Source: UBA11386 sp035286785
GTDB taxonomy: Bacteria > Planctomycetota > Planctomycetia > Pirellulales > Thermoguttaceae
Assembly: GCA_035286785.1 (NCBI GenBank)
Contig: DATECS010000130.1
Span: forward strand, 1-8,642
DNA length: 8,642 nucleotides
Direction: 5' to 3'
Positions 1-6,260 of this stretch are shown one piece after another (positions within the stretch are counted from its first letter, which is position 1; every line of letters begins with the position of its first letter). A program made the position numbers and the translations under genes. The notes under the pieces were generated by a model. That model was not told where the DNA came from and made no database searches. It saw only the letters and a list, made by a program, of their open reading frames with translations.

Positions 1-862
1 GTCCGAAAAGCGTCACGACCGGCAGCCCCAGCGCGGCCGCCATGTGCCGCGGGCCGCTGTCGGTCGAAACCAACAACCGCGACCGCGCCAGACACGCCTT
101 CGACGTGCCGATCCCAATCGGCTGGTCCGCGATCGAAAACACCCGATTGCTCCCGCTGTGACGAACGATGTCCCGGGCGATCACTCGCTCCCCGGGCCCG
201 CAAATCACGAGCACGTCGTGTTTCCACTCGACGACGATCCGTCGGGCCAGGAGTCCAAAATGTTCGACCGGCCAGAGCTTGGCCGCGCCGTAAGCGCCGC
301 TCGAATTCAGGGCGACGACCCGGCCGTCGGTTCGCAATCCCAGGTCGCGCCAGATGCGGTCCGCCGCGGCCTCGTCGGCCGGCGTCGTGTGCAGTTCGAG
401 ACGACGCGATTCGGCGGGACAGCCCACCGTCTCGGCCAGGCGAAGGTAGTAATCGACCATCGGCTCTTCGACGTGGCGACCGTTGCAGCGCGGCGGATAG
501 AGCCGGTCGGTCAGCAACAGCCCACGACCGTAGCGGACGTAGCCGACCCGGCGCCCCGACCCGCCCCGCCAGGCCGTCCAGGCCGAACTGAACGAATTGG
601 GCAACAACAGCGCCAAGTCAAACGACTCGTCGCGCATCCGGCGGATGACCGCCGGGCGGCGAAATTCGGTCTGCTTGTCGCTCGGGTCGTAATACCATTG
701 TTCATTGACCCAATCGGTGCCGCCGAGCACGTCGCGCAGGTAGGGCCGCATGATGCCGACGATCCGGGCCTCTGCTCCGAAATGCTTGCGCATCGCGCGA
801 AGCACGGGCGTGGCCATCGTAACGTCGCCAAGCCAGTTGGGAAGAAAAATGGCGATTTTCAT
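1..862 (-). CDS. waaF: Family 9 glycosyltransferase, LPS heptosyltransferase II-like (3' end beyond the window)
   Basis: Members of this family transfer heptose from ADP-heptose to the inner core of lipopolysaccharide on the cytoplasmic face of the inner membrane. The visible 287 residues show a GT-B enzyme. The N-terminus MKIAIFLPNWLGDVTMATP is the WaaF-type first strand and acceptor loop, with Asp13 where the family has its catalytic Asp. The C-terminal nucleotide-sugar domain has VVALNSSGAYGAAKLWP (about 182-198), LVICGPGE (218-225) and STDSGPRHMAAALG (266-279), the family 9 DSGxxH signature. Family members are about 340-350 residues, so roughly 60 are missing past position 1. The ATG at 862 is the natural start, giving the canonical N-terminus, with AGAGGG about 8 nt upstream. 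It follows the lipoprotein gene in the same direction, but a REPIN lies between them. The exact acceptor sugar cannot be told from sequence; the GT9 assignment is firm, heptosyltransferase II likely. Confidence 0.88.
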   Translation of the reverse strand, partial: MKIAIFLPNWLGDVTMATPVLRAMRKHFGAEARIVGIMRPYLRDVLGGTDWVNEQWYYDPSDKQTEFRRPAVIRRMRDESFDLALLLPNSFSSAWTAWRGGSGRRVGYVRYGRGLLLTDRLYPPRCNGRHVEEPMVDYYLRLAETVGCPAESRRLELHTTPADEAAADRIWRDLGLRTDGRVVALNSSGAYGAAKLWPVEHFGLLARRIVVEWKHDVLVICGPGERVIARDIVRHSGSNRVFSIADQPIGIGTSKACLARSRLLVSTDSGPRHMAAALGLPVVTLFG

Positions 863-895
863 ATTTCGCGCCCTCTGGCTAACGTTTCCATCTCC

Positions 896-972
896 GTAGG
901 TCAGGCTGTGTCTGACACCACGAGGTTTCTTTGCTCTTTGCCCGTGTGGTTGTCAGACACAGCCTGACCTAC
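896..972. repeat. REPIN-like inverted repeat, GTAG/TCAGGC family, copy 1
   Basis: Two perfect 22-nt inverted arms (896-917 and 951-972) flank a 33-nt spacer. Each arm starts with GTAG and then forms its own small hairpin: GTCAGGC, loop TGT, GTCTGAC, with one G/T wobble. This is the architecture of two REP units in inverted orientation. It begins 2 nt after the stop codon of the lipoprotein gene and lies upstream of the heptosyltransferase start, so it could also act as an RNA hairpin at the 3' end of that transcript. No T-tract follows, so a rho-independent terminator is not evident. A second copy is at 6261-6328. Confidence 0.85.
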
Positions 973-974
973 CA

Positions 975-1385
975 TCACTGCTCCCCGACCCCTGTTCCCT
1001 GCCCACTGCCCGCCGCCTGCTGCGTACTGCCTGCCGCCTGCTGCCCGCTGCCTACTGGAATAGCCTGCCCTCGACGCTGTGCCGCTTGCTGCTGGCGAGC
1101 TTCCTCCTCGGCCCAAAGCTGCTGCTCCTGACGGCGGAGTTCGGTCAACGCCTGTTCGTAGGTCATGCCGTGCGTGTTGGCGTATCGCTGGACGTTCTCC
1201 GCCGAGCAAGCCGTTCCACGCTGGAAGGCCGGCAACCGCTGATTGGCGCAACCGGGCGCGAGCAACAACAGGCCCAGCGCCGCAGCCGGCAACCATCGGA
1301 CAAGCGGCAACGACAAATGAGAAAGTGTTTTCCGACCGCGTCGAACCGGGCCGAGCCGGCCGCCGAACAAGCACGTCGATTCCAT
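975..1385 (-). CDS. Small probable lipoprotein of unknown function
   Basis: A 136-residue protein I do not recognise. A basic N-terminal region (RRGRK at 15-19) precedes a hydrophobic stretch (about 29-43) ending in LLAPGC, with Cys46 as the probable lipidated residue. The lipobox is slightly atypical because Pro is at -2, so an ordinary membrane anchor or signal peptide is the alternative. Residues about 62-105 are predicted helical and very rich in Gln, Glu and Arg (RRQEQQLWAEEEARQQQ), and the tail is a low-complexity GS[GT]QQAA heptapeptide repeat. The start was chosen at ATG 1385 because GGAGGG (1393-1398) lies 7 nt upstream; in-frame ATGs at 1400 and 1424 have no such site. It is co-directional with the heptosyltransferase, 112 bp away across a REPIN. 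The signal-like N-terminus and strong ribosome site support a real gene; the function is unknown. Confidence 0.65.
   Translation of the reverse strand: MESTCLFGGRLGPVRRGRKTLSHLSLPLVRWLPAAALGLLLLAPGCANQRLPAFQRGTACSAENVQRYANTHGMTYEQALTELRRQEQQLWAEEEARQQQAAQRRGQAIPVGSGQQAAGSTQQAAGSGQGTGVGEQ
990..1059. repeat. Heptanucleotide tandem repeat (about ten 7-bp units) in the lipoprotein gene 3' end
   Basis: Reading the plus strand from 990 gives ten consecutive 7-mers: CCCTGTT, CCCTGCC, CACTGCC, CGCCGCC, TGCTGCG, TACTGCC, TGCCGCC, TGCTGCC, CGCTGCC, TACTGGA. The consensus is roughly NNCTGCC. On the minus strand the array encodes the Gln/Ala/Gly/Ser tail of the lipoprotein, three units giving one heptapeptide. 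Because 7 is not divisible by 3, gain or loss of one or two units would shift the frame near the C-terminus. Confidence 0.75.
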
Positions 1386-1695
1386 GAGACCGCCCTCCAT
1401 GGCAGTTTTTGGACAGCGAACCATATTATCTAGGCGCGAACACGGCCGACCGCGTCTGACGACACAGCCTCCGGAAGGCCCGTCCGAAGAGGGGACTCCG
1501 TCGCCCGAAACCTAGACCCACCGGGAGGATAACGTCAAAGGACCGTTTTCGCCAAGAGCAGTTTCTTGGAGAGAATATCGCGACTGAGCAAACAGGGAGC
1601 CGTGGGAGACATGGGAAGAAAAGCGAGTTTCATTAGCCGCCACGCCAGCGCGGCGTATTGTGAGAAACATCAGTCTCGTCGAGCAGGCTCGATGG
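1386..1695. other. 310-bp intergenic region without a convincing gene
   Basis: No ORF here has a plausible start, ribosome site and composition. It holds the ribosome site of the lipoprotein gene (GGAGGG, 1393-1398, minus) and a weak minus-strand -10 candidate (GATAAT, complement of 1425-1430) without a recognisable -35. A 5-bp hairpin (TCGAG/CTCGA, 1679-1692) lies just downstream of the thiG stop and has no clear T-tract. Composition is more AT-rich in 1530-1670 than in the flanking genes. Confidence 0.5.
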
Positions 1696-2556
1696 CTACC
1701 CCCCGTCCCTCGCCCCTTCACACTTCCTCGCGCTAGCAATCACGCCTTCGGTCGGACTGCTCGCCGTGGCGTAAAGTTTCTTCGGAATCCGGCCCGACAC
1801 GTAGGCATGATACCCCGACTCGGCCGCCAGACGCATGGCCCGGGCCATCCGCACTGGGTCGGCCGCGTGGGCGATGCCCGTGTTCAACAGCACCCCGTCG
1901 GCCCCCAACTCCATGGCCACCGTGACATCGCTGGCCGTGCCCACGCCCGCGTCGACGATCACCGGATAGTCGGGATCGTTTTCCTTGAGATATTCCAGAC
2001 AGATTCGCAAGGCGTTGGGGTTCAACACGCCCTGGCCGGAGCCGATCGGACTGCCAGCCGGCATGACGGCCGTCGCGCCCGCCTCCTTCAACCGCTTGGC
2101 CACCACCGGATCGTCGCTCGTGTAGACGAGCACCTGAAAACCTTCGGCCACCAGTTTCTCCGTGGCGCAGAGCGAATCCACCGGGTCGGGCAGCAACGTG
2201 CGGGTGTCGCCCAACACTTCGAGTTTAACCCAATCGGCGCCGGGATTGCCCATTTGCGACAAAATCTCGCGTCCCAGCCGGGCCACGCGCACCGCGTCAT
2301 CCGCGTTGAAGCACCCGGCCGTGTTGGGCAGGATCGTGTAGCGCCGCGTGTCGATGAAATCGAGCAAATTCTTGCCCGACGCGTCGATCAACCGCTCGCG
2401 CCGCACGGCCACGGTGATGCACTCGGCGCCGGAAACGTCCAAGGCCCGTCGCATGACGTCGTAATCGGCGTATTTGCCCGTCCCGACGATCAGGCGGCTG
2501 GTGAAAACGTGGGAGCCGAGTTTCAAGGGAGCGACTTCAGGCGGTTCGGCGTTCAT
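1696..2556 (-). CDS. thiG: Thiazole synthase ThiG
   Basis: ThiG builds the thiazole phosphate ring of thiamine from 1-deoxy-D-xylulose 5-phosphate, dehydroglycine/iminoglycine and the sulfur of ThiS thiocarboxylate, in the cytoplasm. The 286-residue TIM barrel carries the family landmarks: SRLIVGTGKY (20-29), LPNTAGC (76-82), WVKLEVLGD (109-117) with Lys111 as the Schiff-base lysine, MPAGSPIGSGQG (165-176), VIVDAGVGTASDV (199-211) and GVLLNTGIAHA (221-231). The length is slightly above the usual 255-265, owing to a short N-terminal extension. The ATG at 2556 was chosen over the longer reading to 2652 because the extra residues would overlap thiS and are not ThiG-like, and because GGA-rich sequence lies 10-13 nt upstream. 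It sits 7 nt after the thiS stop and is clearly co-translated with it. The assignment is essentially certain. Confidence 0.97.
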   Translation of the reverse strand: MNAEPPEVAPLKLGSHVFTSRLIVGTGKYADYDVMRRALDVSGAECITVAVRRERLIDASGKNLLDFIDTRRYTILPNTAGCFNADDAVRVARLGREILSQMGNPGADWVKLEVLGDTRTLLPDPVDSLCATEKLVAEGFQVLVYTSDDPVVAKRLKEAGATAVMPAGSPIGSGQGVLNPNALRICLEYLKENDPDYPVIVDAGVGTASDVTVAMELGADGVLLNTGIAHAADPVRMARAMRLAAESGYHAYVSGRIPKKLYATASSPTEGVIASARKCEGARDGG

Positions 2557-2563
2557 CGACGGT

Positions 2564-2764
2564 TTATCCTCCTCCAACCAGCGTGACCACCTCGACCCGA
2601 TCGCCCTCGGCGAGCCGTCGGGCAGCGTGCCGGCCGCGCGGGACCAACTCAAGATTGACCTCCACGGCGACCGGTCGCCCGGCCAGATTCAAGGCGTCGA
2701 GCAACTCGGCGATCGTCGCGTCGGGCGGAATTTCGCGCGGTTGATCGTTGACGATAATTTTCAC
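2564..2764 (-). CDS. thiS: Sulfur carrier protein ThiS
   Basis: ThiS is a ubiquitin-fold carrier. Its C-terminal glycine is adenylated by ThiF, converted to a thiocarboxylate, and used by ThiG as sulfur donor for the thiamine thiazole. The 66 residues match the family length and pattern: MKIIVNDQ at the start, ATIAELL in the first helix, VAVEVNLELVPR in the middle, DRVEVVTLVGGG at the end, with the required terminal Gly-Gly. The start is a GTG (2762-2764), fixed by the conserved N-terminus, since nothing upstream in frame fits. No convincing Shine-Dalgarno is placed for this GTG; a REPIN-like repeat ends 6 nt upstream and a five-codon ORF overlaps the start as GTGA. No TPP riboswitch was recognised upstream. 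thiF and other thiamine genes are not in the window. Confidence 0.95.
   Translation of the reverse strand: MKIIVNDQPREIPPDATIAELLDALNLAGRPVAVEVNLELVPRGRHAARRLAEGDRVEVVTLVGGG
2567..2575 (-). promoter_or_regulatory. thiG ribosome binding site formed by the thiS glycine codons
   Basis: The last three thiS codons are GGA GGA GGA, directly followed by TAA. The same nucleotides read as a strong Shine-Dalgarno (GGAGGAGG) 10-13 nt before the thiG ATG. The required C-terminal glycines of ThiS therefore double as the thiG ribosome site, which would couple the two proteins' translation. Confidence 0.7.
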
Positions 2765-2770
2765 GGACTC

Positions 2771-2844
2771 GTATTCATCTCGCTCCGCGAGATGTCAAAA
2801 TTGAGTGGATAATATGTGACATCTCGCTCCAGCGAGATGAGTAC
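2771..2844. repeat. REPIN-like inverted repeat, CATCTCGC family, in the thiS leader
   Basis: Two units face each other. Unit 1 (2771-2797) is GTATT, then stem CATCTCGC, loop TCC, GCGAGATG, TCA. Unit 2 (2817-2844) is TGA, stem CATCTCGCT, CC, AGCGAGATG, AGTAC. The complement of unit 2 matches unit 1 apart from one head substitution and the loop. The spacer (2798-2816) is AT-rich. The element fills almost all of the 87 bp between the exported-protein gene and thiS, ending 6 nt from the thiS GTG. A solo copy of the unit lies at 6360-6384. Confidence 0.82.
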
Positions 2845-2851
2845 AAGGCAT

Positions 2852-3370
2852 CTACGGTCGAACGGCGGCGGTGCGAAACTGTCTGACGTCCAGCAGAATG
2901 ATTTCACCCGTCTGGCCCTGGCCCGAGGCGTGGCGGTTGAGATCCCAAGGAATGGCATAGGCGGCGACCCGGCCGGTGGTGATCTCGGCAACGTAGCAGA
3001 CGCCGAGGCTGGGCCGAAGCCGCGAGCCGCCCCGCCGAAGATCGTTCAGGCCGGTGACGATCAGGTAGCGTGGGTTGTTCGACGGGCCGATTCCCAGATC
3101 ATTCAGAATATTGCGTTCAAAAAACGCACTGAACCGAGGCGGAAGCTGGCGCGACAAAACGGCCGCCTTGAGGTCGCCCGTGAGGAAGTCCAGAAAATAA
3201 ATAGCCTCCACGCTGTCATCGACGAATCCTGTGGAGATGGCGAACGTGTCATAGCGATCGGTCGCCGTGGCGTGCAGCGGGGCATGGGGGCAAAACCCCG
3301 CCAGGACCGCCCCCAGCAACAGCCCTGTCACCCCCCAGACCATCGGACGATGCTTCCAGTGCATAAACAT
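2852..3370 (-). CDS. Exported protein of unknown function
   Basis: A 172-residue protein. It resembles a small conserved planctomycete family as far as I can judge, but I cannot name a function. The N-terminus is a signal peptide: basic start (HWKHR), hydrophobic core about 11-26 (VWGVTGLLLGAVLAGF), and a probable cleavage near HATA/TD (36-37), so the mature part should be outside the cytoplasm. The mature region looks beta-rich and contains two similar segments, IYFLDFLTGDLKAAVL (57-72) and CYVAEITTGRVAAYAI (125-140), like strands of a propeller-type repeat. The start is ATG 3370, with AGAGGAGG (3378-3385) 7 nt upstream; in-frame ATGs farther upstream lack this. It is co-directional with thiS-thiG, separated only by the REPIN, and could share their transcript, but no thiamine-related role is evident. 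Confidence 0.82.
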   Translation of the reverse strand: MFMHWKHRPMVWGVTGLLLGAVLAGFCPHAPLHATATDRYDTFAISTGFVDDSVEAIYFLDFLTGDLKAAVLSRQLPPRFSAFFERNILNDLGIGPSNNPRYLIVTGLNDLRRGGSRLRPSLGVCYVAEITTGRVAAYAIPWDLNRHASGQGQTGEIILLDVRQFRTAAVRP

Positions 3371-3489
3371 ACACAATCCTCCTCTGAGAATCATCACCAT
3401 CCGACATACCATTCGCCCGACTAACGTGTCGAACGACCATTTATCCTAGCGAATTCTCGATCCGTCCGCTAGCCGGCTTCCCGCAAGAC

Positions 3490-3547
3490 GTAGGGTGGGC
3501 ACCGCCCACCAAAATACGGCTCTTTTGGTGGGCGATGCCCACCCTAC
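3490..3547. repeat. REPIN-like inverted repeat, GTAG/GTGGGC family
   Basis: The 25-nt arms 3490-3514 and 3523-3547 are inverted with one mismatch (C3502 against A3535) and an 8-nt spacer. Each arm begins with GTAG and then forms its own 7-bp hairpin: GGTGGGC, loop ACC, GCCCACC (3494-3510), perfect in the left arm. The layout matches unit for unit the GTAG/TCAGGC element at 6261-6328, although the stem sequence differs. Confidence 0.85.
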
Positions 3548-3550
3548 AAA

Positions 3551-3597
3551 GCTTCGTTTCGCAAAAAGATCACTACTTTCGCGGAGCGAAAGGCGAC
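3551..3597. repeat. REP-like unit (CTTTCGC family) with a degenerate partner
   Basis: A perfect 7-bp hairpin CTTTCGC, loop GGA, GCGAAAG (3576-3592) is followed by GCGAC, so its complement reads GTCGC and then the hairpin, a head-plus-stem-loop plan like the other units. A degenerate inverted counterpart may lie at 3551-3568 (CGTTTCGCAAAAAG). It directly abuts the GTGGGC-family REPIN, 3 nt away. The hairpin is seen; its membership of a mobile REP family is inferred. Confidence 0.55.
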
Positions 3598-3631
3598 AGT
3601 GGCGATCCGCGAGCAGCCCGTCGCCGGGCAC

Positions 3632-3660
3632 TTGCGAAGGCAACTCGATCGGTCTATAAA
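3632..3660 (+). promoter_or_regulatory. Probable sigma70-type promoter for the Gfo/Idh gene
   Basis: TTGCGA (3632-3637) and TATAAA (3655-3660) are separated by exactly 17 nt and match the -35 and -10 consensus at 4 of 6 and 5 of 6 positions. Transcription would start near 3667, leaving a 5' leader of about 95 nt before the oxidoreductase start. It lies just downstream of the repeat cluster and points the right way. Consensus matching alone supports it. Confidence 0.45.
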
Positions 3661-3761
3661 CGGACCATGCCGGCCCATGATCGGCCGCCGCGACGGTGAG
3701 CCGCTTTCGGTTCTTGGTCTTGTGGAACTTCATGATCTCAAGAGACTTGCCGGGGAGGTTA

Positions 3762-4946
3762 ATGGTGCAAAGACTTCATGTGGCGTTGATCGGACAAGGT
3801 TTCATGGGCCGCACCCACTCGAATGCGTGGGGCCAGGTCGCCAAATTCTTCAACGTGCCCGTCCGGCCCGTCATGCACACGCTCTTCGGCCAGGAGGCGC
3901 AAAATCCCCGGGCGTTCGCGGCCAATTGGGGCTGGCAAAACGCCTCGACCGACTGGCAGAGCGTCGTCCGCTCGCCCGAGATCGATCTGGTCGACGTCGC
4001 CACGCCCAATTTCATGCACTCCCCGCCGGCACTGGCCGCGCTGGCGGCGGGCAAACCCTGCGCGTGCGAGAAACCGCTGGCCGGTACGCTGGCCGAGGCC
4101 CGGGCGATGGCCGACGCGGCGCGAAAGGCCGGCGTGAAAACGTTCGTCTGGTTCAACTACCGTCGATGCCCCGCCGTGGCAATGGCCCATCGACTGGTTA
4201 AGGAAGGCGAGCTGGGCGACATTCGCCACGTGCGCGCCACCTACCTGCAGGATTGGGCCGATGAATCGGTGCCGCTGGCGTGGCGGTTCGAGAAGCAATG
4301 GGCCGGCTCCGGCGCCCACGGCGATCTGAACGCCCACCTGGTCGACATGACCCGATTCGTCACCGGCCAGGACATCACCGAAGTGGCCGGCGCGGTGGCC
4401 GAGACGTTCATCCGCCGGCGCAAGCGGATGACCGGCGTCGTGGCCGGAGGAATCACCGAAGGGCTCCAAAGCTCGACGGAAGAAGGCGACGTCACGGTCG
4501 ACGACACGGTCCTGTTTCTCGCCCGATTCTCCGGCGGCGCGGTGGCCAGCTTCGAGGCGGCCCGCCAGGCCACGGGAAACCAAAACGCGAACGGATTCGA
4601 GCTCAACGGCACCCGCGGGTCGGTGAAGTTCAACTTCGAGCGGATGAACCAACTCGAGTTCTACGACGCCACCGTTCGCCGGGCCGTGCAAGGCTGGACG
4701 ACCATCATGTGTACCCACGGGGCCGACCATCCTTACGTCGGCAACTGGTGGCCCGACGCCCATTTGATCGGCTACGAGCACGGATTCGTCAACCAGGCGT
4801 ACGACATTTGTCGAGTGCTCGGGGGCCAGGAGCCGGTCGTGCCGATTCCCGACTTCCAAAACGCCTACGAGACCCAGTGCGTCCTGGAAGCGGCCCTGAT
4901 CTCGGCCGCCGAGCGCCGCCCGGTCAAGGTGGACGAGGTGAAGTAG
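3762..4946 (+). CDS. Gfo/Idh/MocA family NAD(P)-dependent oxidoreductase
   Basis: This is a sugar- or inositol-dehydrogenase-type enzyme that oxidises or reduces a hydroxyl of a polyol or sugar with NAD(P); the substrate cannot be told from sequence. The 394-residue protein has an N-terminal Rossmann fold, VALIGQGFMGRTH (7-19, GxGxxG), then VDVATPNFMH (77-86), and the family CEKPLAG (102-108) with Lys104 as the conserved lysine. The C-terminal substrate domain has GDLNAHLVD (187-195), where His192 and Asp195 match the catalytic GDxxxHxxD pattern. There is no Tat or Sec signal, unlike many planctomycete relatives, so it should be cytoplasmic. Start: GGAGG (3754-3758) is only 3 nt from ATG 3762 and 6 nt from GTG 3765, so either Met1 or Val2 may initiate. 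It appears monocistronic, 162 bp before mqnE. Family assignment is certain. Confidence 0.95.
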   Translation: MVQRLHVALIGQGFMGRTHSNAWGQVAKFFNVPVRPVMHTLFGQEAQNPRAFAANWGWQNASTDWQSVVRSPEIDLVDVATPNFMHSPPALAALAAGKPCACEKPLAGTLAEARAMADAARKAGVKTFVWFNYRRCPAVAMAHRLVKEGELGDIRHVRATYLQDWADESVPLAWRFEKQWAGSGAHGDLNAHLVDMTRFVTGQDITEVAGAVAETFIRRRKRMTGVVAGGITEGLQSSTEEGDVTVDDTVLFLARFSGGAVASFEAARQATGNQNANGFELNGTRGSVKFNFERMNQLEFYDATVRRAVQGWTTIMCTHGADHPYVGNWWPDAHLIGYEHGFVNQAYDICRVLGGQEPVVPIPDFQNAYETQCVLEAALISAAERRPVKVDEVK

Positions 4947-5037
4947 AAGAATATTGGCGCATCCAAACGCACTCTACGAAGTCTCCGAGATCAGAAAAAC
5001 ACGCCGATCATGCTTGGGTTCAATGGACGAATCACGA

Positions 5038-5078
5038 CGGTGTAGTACACCGCGGAGCGTATCGCCGTCATTTATAAC
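5038..5078 (+). promoter_or_regulatory. Candidate mqnE promoter region with a 15-bp dyad
   Basis: A perfect dyad, CGGTGTA G TACACCG (5038-5052), lies 20 bp upstream of TATAAC (5073-5078), a fair -10 element. No good -35 is visible at the right spacing; the dyad falls at about that position. It could be an operator for a dimeric regulator or chance. Transcription would start near 5085, shortly before the mqnE ribosome site AGGGGA (5095-5100). Confidence 0.25.
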
Positions 5079-5108
5079 GCCTTTGCGACCGTATAGGGGA
5101 CGTTCATC

Positions 5109-6236
5109 ATGAGCGATACTTTCCTTCCCGGCACGCTTGATGCCATTCGACGGAAGGTCGAGTCCGGCGAACGGTTGAATTCGGCCGAGGGAGAGTTCTT
5201 ATTTGGCGAGGACGTTGATTTGCACGTGGTGGGGCAATTGGCGGATCTCGCGCGGCGGCGGAAGAACGGTCTGGCGACCTATTACAACGTCAACGCCCAC
5301 GTCAATCCGACGAACGTGTGCATCTATCGGTGCAAACTGTGCGCGTATAGCTGCGATCCCGACGATCCTCGGGCGTTTATGCTCAGCGACGACGAAATTC
5401 TGGCCGCGGCCGCCGAGGCCGAACGTGACGGCTGCACCGAGTTGCACATCGTCGGAGGGCTGCATCCCGAGAAACAATTCGACTGGTACCTGGGCATCAT
5501 CCGGCGGCTGCACACGACGTTTCCGCGACTGCACCTGAAGGCGTGGACCGCGGTGGAAATCGCCCGGTTCGCGGAACTAAGCGGCCTGTCGATCCGCGAG
5601 GTGCTCGAACAAATGATCGAGGCCGGCCTCGGCAGCTTGCCCGGTGGCGGAGCTGAAATTTTCGATCCGCACGTCCGCGCGGAAATCTGCCCGCGGAAGG
5701 TGGACGCCGAGACGTGGCTCGAAGTCCACCGCACGGCCCACGGCCTCGGCCTGCGGAGCAACGCCACGATGCTCTACGGCCACATCGAATCGATCGACCA
5801 ACGGATCGACCACCTACTGCGGCTCCGCCGGTTGCAGGACGAGACGAGCGGATTCTTGGCGTTCATTCCGTTGTGCTTTCATCCCGATCGCACCCACATG
5901 GCCCATCTGCAACGGACCAGCGGGCTCGACGACCTGCGCACCGTGGCGGTTAGCCGGTTGATGTTGGACAACTTCGACCATGTGAAGGCCTATTGGATCT
6001 CGCTCGGCCTGGGCACGGCGCAGATCGCGCAGTCCTACGGGGCCGACGACCTGGACGGCACGGTGCGCAAGGAGAAAATCCACCACACGGCCGGGGCCGA
6101 GTCGCCCGAGTGCTTGTCGATCGACGAGCTGCGCGGGCTGATCGAAGAGACGGGCCACGAACCGGTCGAACGCGACACCCTCTATCGCCGCGTGCGACGC
6201 GAAGGGACGGAGTGGCAGATCGATCAACCGTCGTAG
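5109..6236 (+). CDS. mqnE: Aminodeoxyfutalosine synthase MqnE (radical SAM)
   Basis: MqnE catalyses the radical-SAM addition of the adenosyl radical to 3-[(1-carboxyvinyl)oxy]benzoate, giving aminodeoxyfutalosine, an early step of the futalosine route to menaquinone. The 375-residue length is typical. HVNPTNVCIYRCKLCAYSC (64-82) carries the [4Fe-4S] ligands Cys71, Cys75 and Cys78 in CX3CX2C spacing. Further MqnE landmarks are ELHIVGGLHPEKQFDWYL, LKAWTAVEIARFAELSG, LGSLPGGGAEIF, ATMLYGHIE and GADDLDGTV. These motifs, notably GGLHPE and PGGGAEIF, separate it from the related MqnC. The start ATG 5109 has AGGGGA 8 nt upstream. The other mqn genes are not in the window. A REPIN-like element follows the stop by 24 nt, in the convergent gap with recG. 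The assignment implies that the organism makes menaquinone by the futalosine pathway. Confidence 0.95.
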   Translation: MSDTFLPGTLDAIRRKVESGERLNSAEGEFLFGEDVDLHVVGQLADLARRRKNGLATYYNVNAHVNPTNVCIYRCKLCAYSCDPDDPRAFMLSDDEILAAAAEAERDGCTELHIVGGLHPEKQFDWYLGIIRRLHTTFPRLHLKAWTAVEIARFAELSGLSIREVLEQMIEAGLGSLPGGGAEIFDPHVRAEICPRKVDAETWLEVHRTAHGLGLRSNATMLYGHIESIDQRIDHLLRLRRLQDETSGFLAFIPLCFHPDRTHMAHLQRTSGLDDLRTVAVSRLMLDNFDHVKAYWISLGLGTAQIAQSYGADDLDGTVRKEKIHHTAGAESPECLSIDELRGLIEETGHEPVERDTLYRRVRREGTEWQIDQPS

Positions 6237-6260
6237 ACATTGCCAAGCCAACCGCAGTCC

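Larger units (their letters stand above)
3371..3761. other. 391-bp divergent intergenic region, repeat-rich
   Basis: It separates the minus-strand exported-protein gene from the plus-strand oxidoreductase. It holds the ribosome site of the former (3378-3385), a REPIN-like element (3490-3547), a second repeat unit (3551-3597), and a plus-strand sigma70-like promoter (3632-3660) followed by a leader of about 95 nt. I found no credible gene. The minus-strand open frame across 3446-3733 is read mostly through the repeats and is considered spurious. Confidence 0.6.

Noticed and set aside
44..967. Long plus-strand open frame (307 codons) antisense to the heptosyltransferase
   Set aside because: The minus strand carries a clear family 9 glycosyltransferase; the plus frame is an Arg/Pro-rich shadow typical of GC-rich coding DNA and has no ribosome site.
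896..972. Interpreting the long inverted repeats as simple rho-independent terminators
   Set aside because: No T-tract follows on either strand, arms are 22-25 nt with their own internal hairpins, and near-identical copies occur elsewhere, which fits REPIN-type repeats better.
901..1374. Minus-strand 157-codon frame overlapping the lipoprotein gene and running into the REPIN
   Set aside because: It overlaps a better candidate with a Shine-Dalgarno and signal-like N-terminus, and its end is simply translated palindrome and tandem repeat.
2765..3470. TPP riboswitch upstream of thiS or of the gene preceding it
   Set aside because: The thiS leader is occupied by the REPIN, and I saw no conserved THI-box CUGAGA arrangement on the minus strand here.
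3759..4859. 366-codon minus-strand open frame opposite the Gfo/Idh gene
   Set aside because: The plus-strand product has all family motifs; the antisense frame shows no recognisable domain or start signal.
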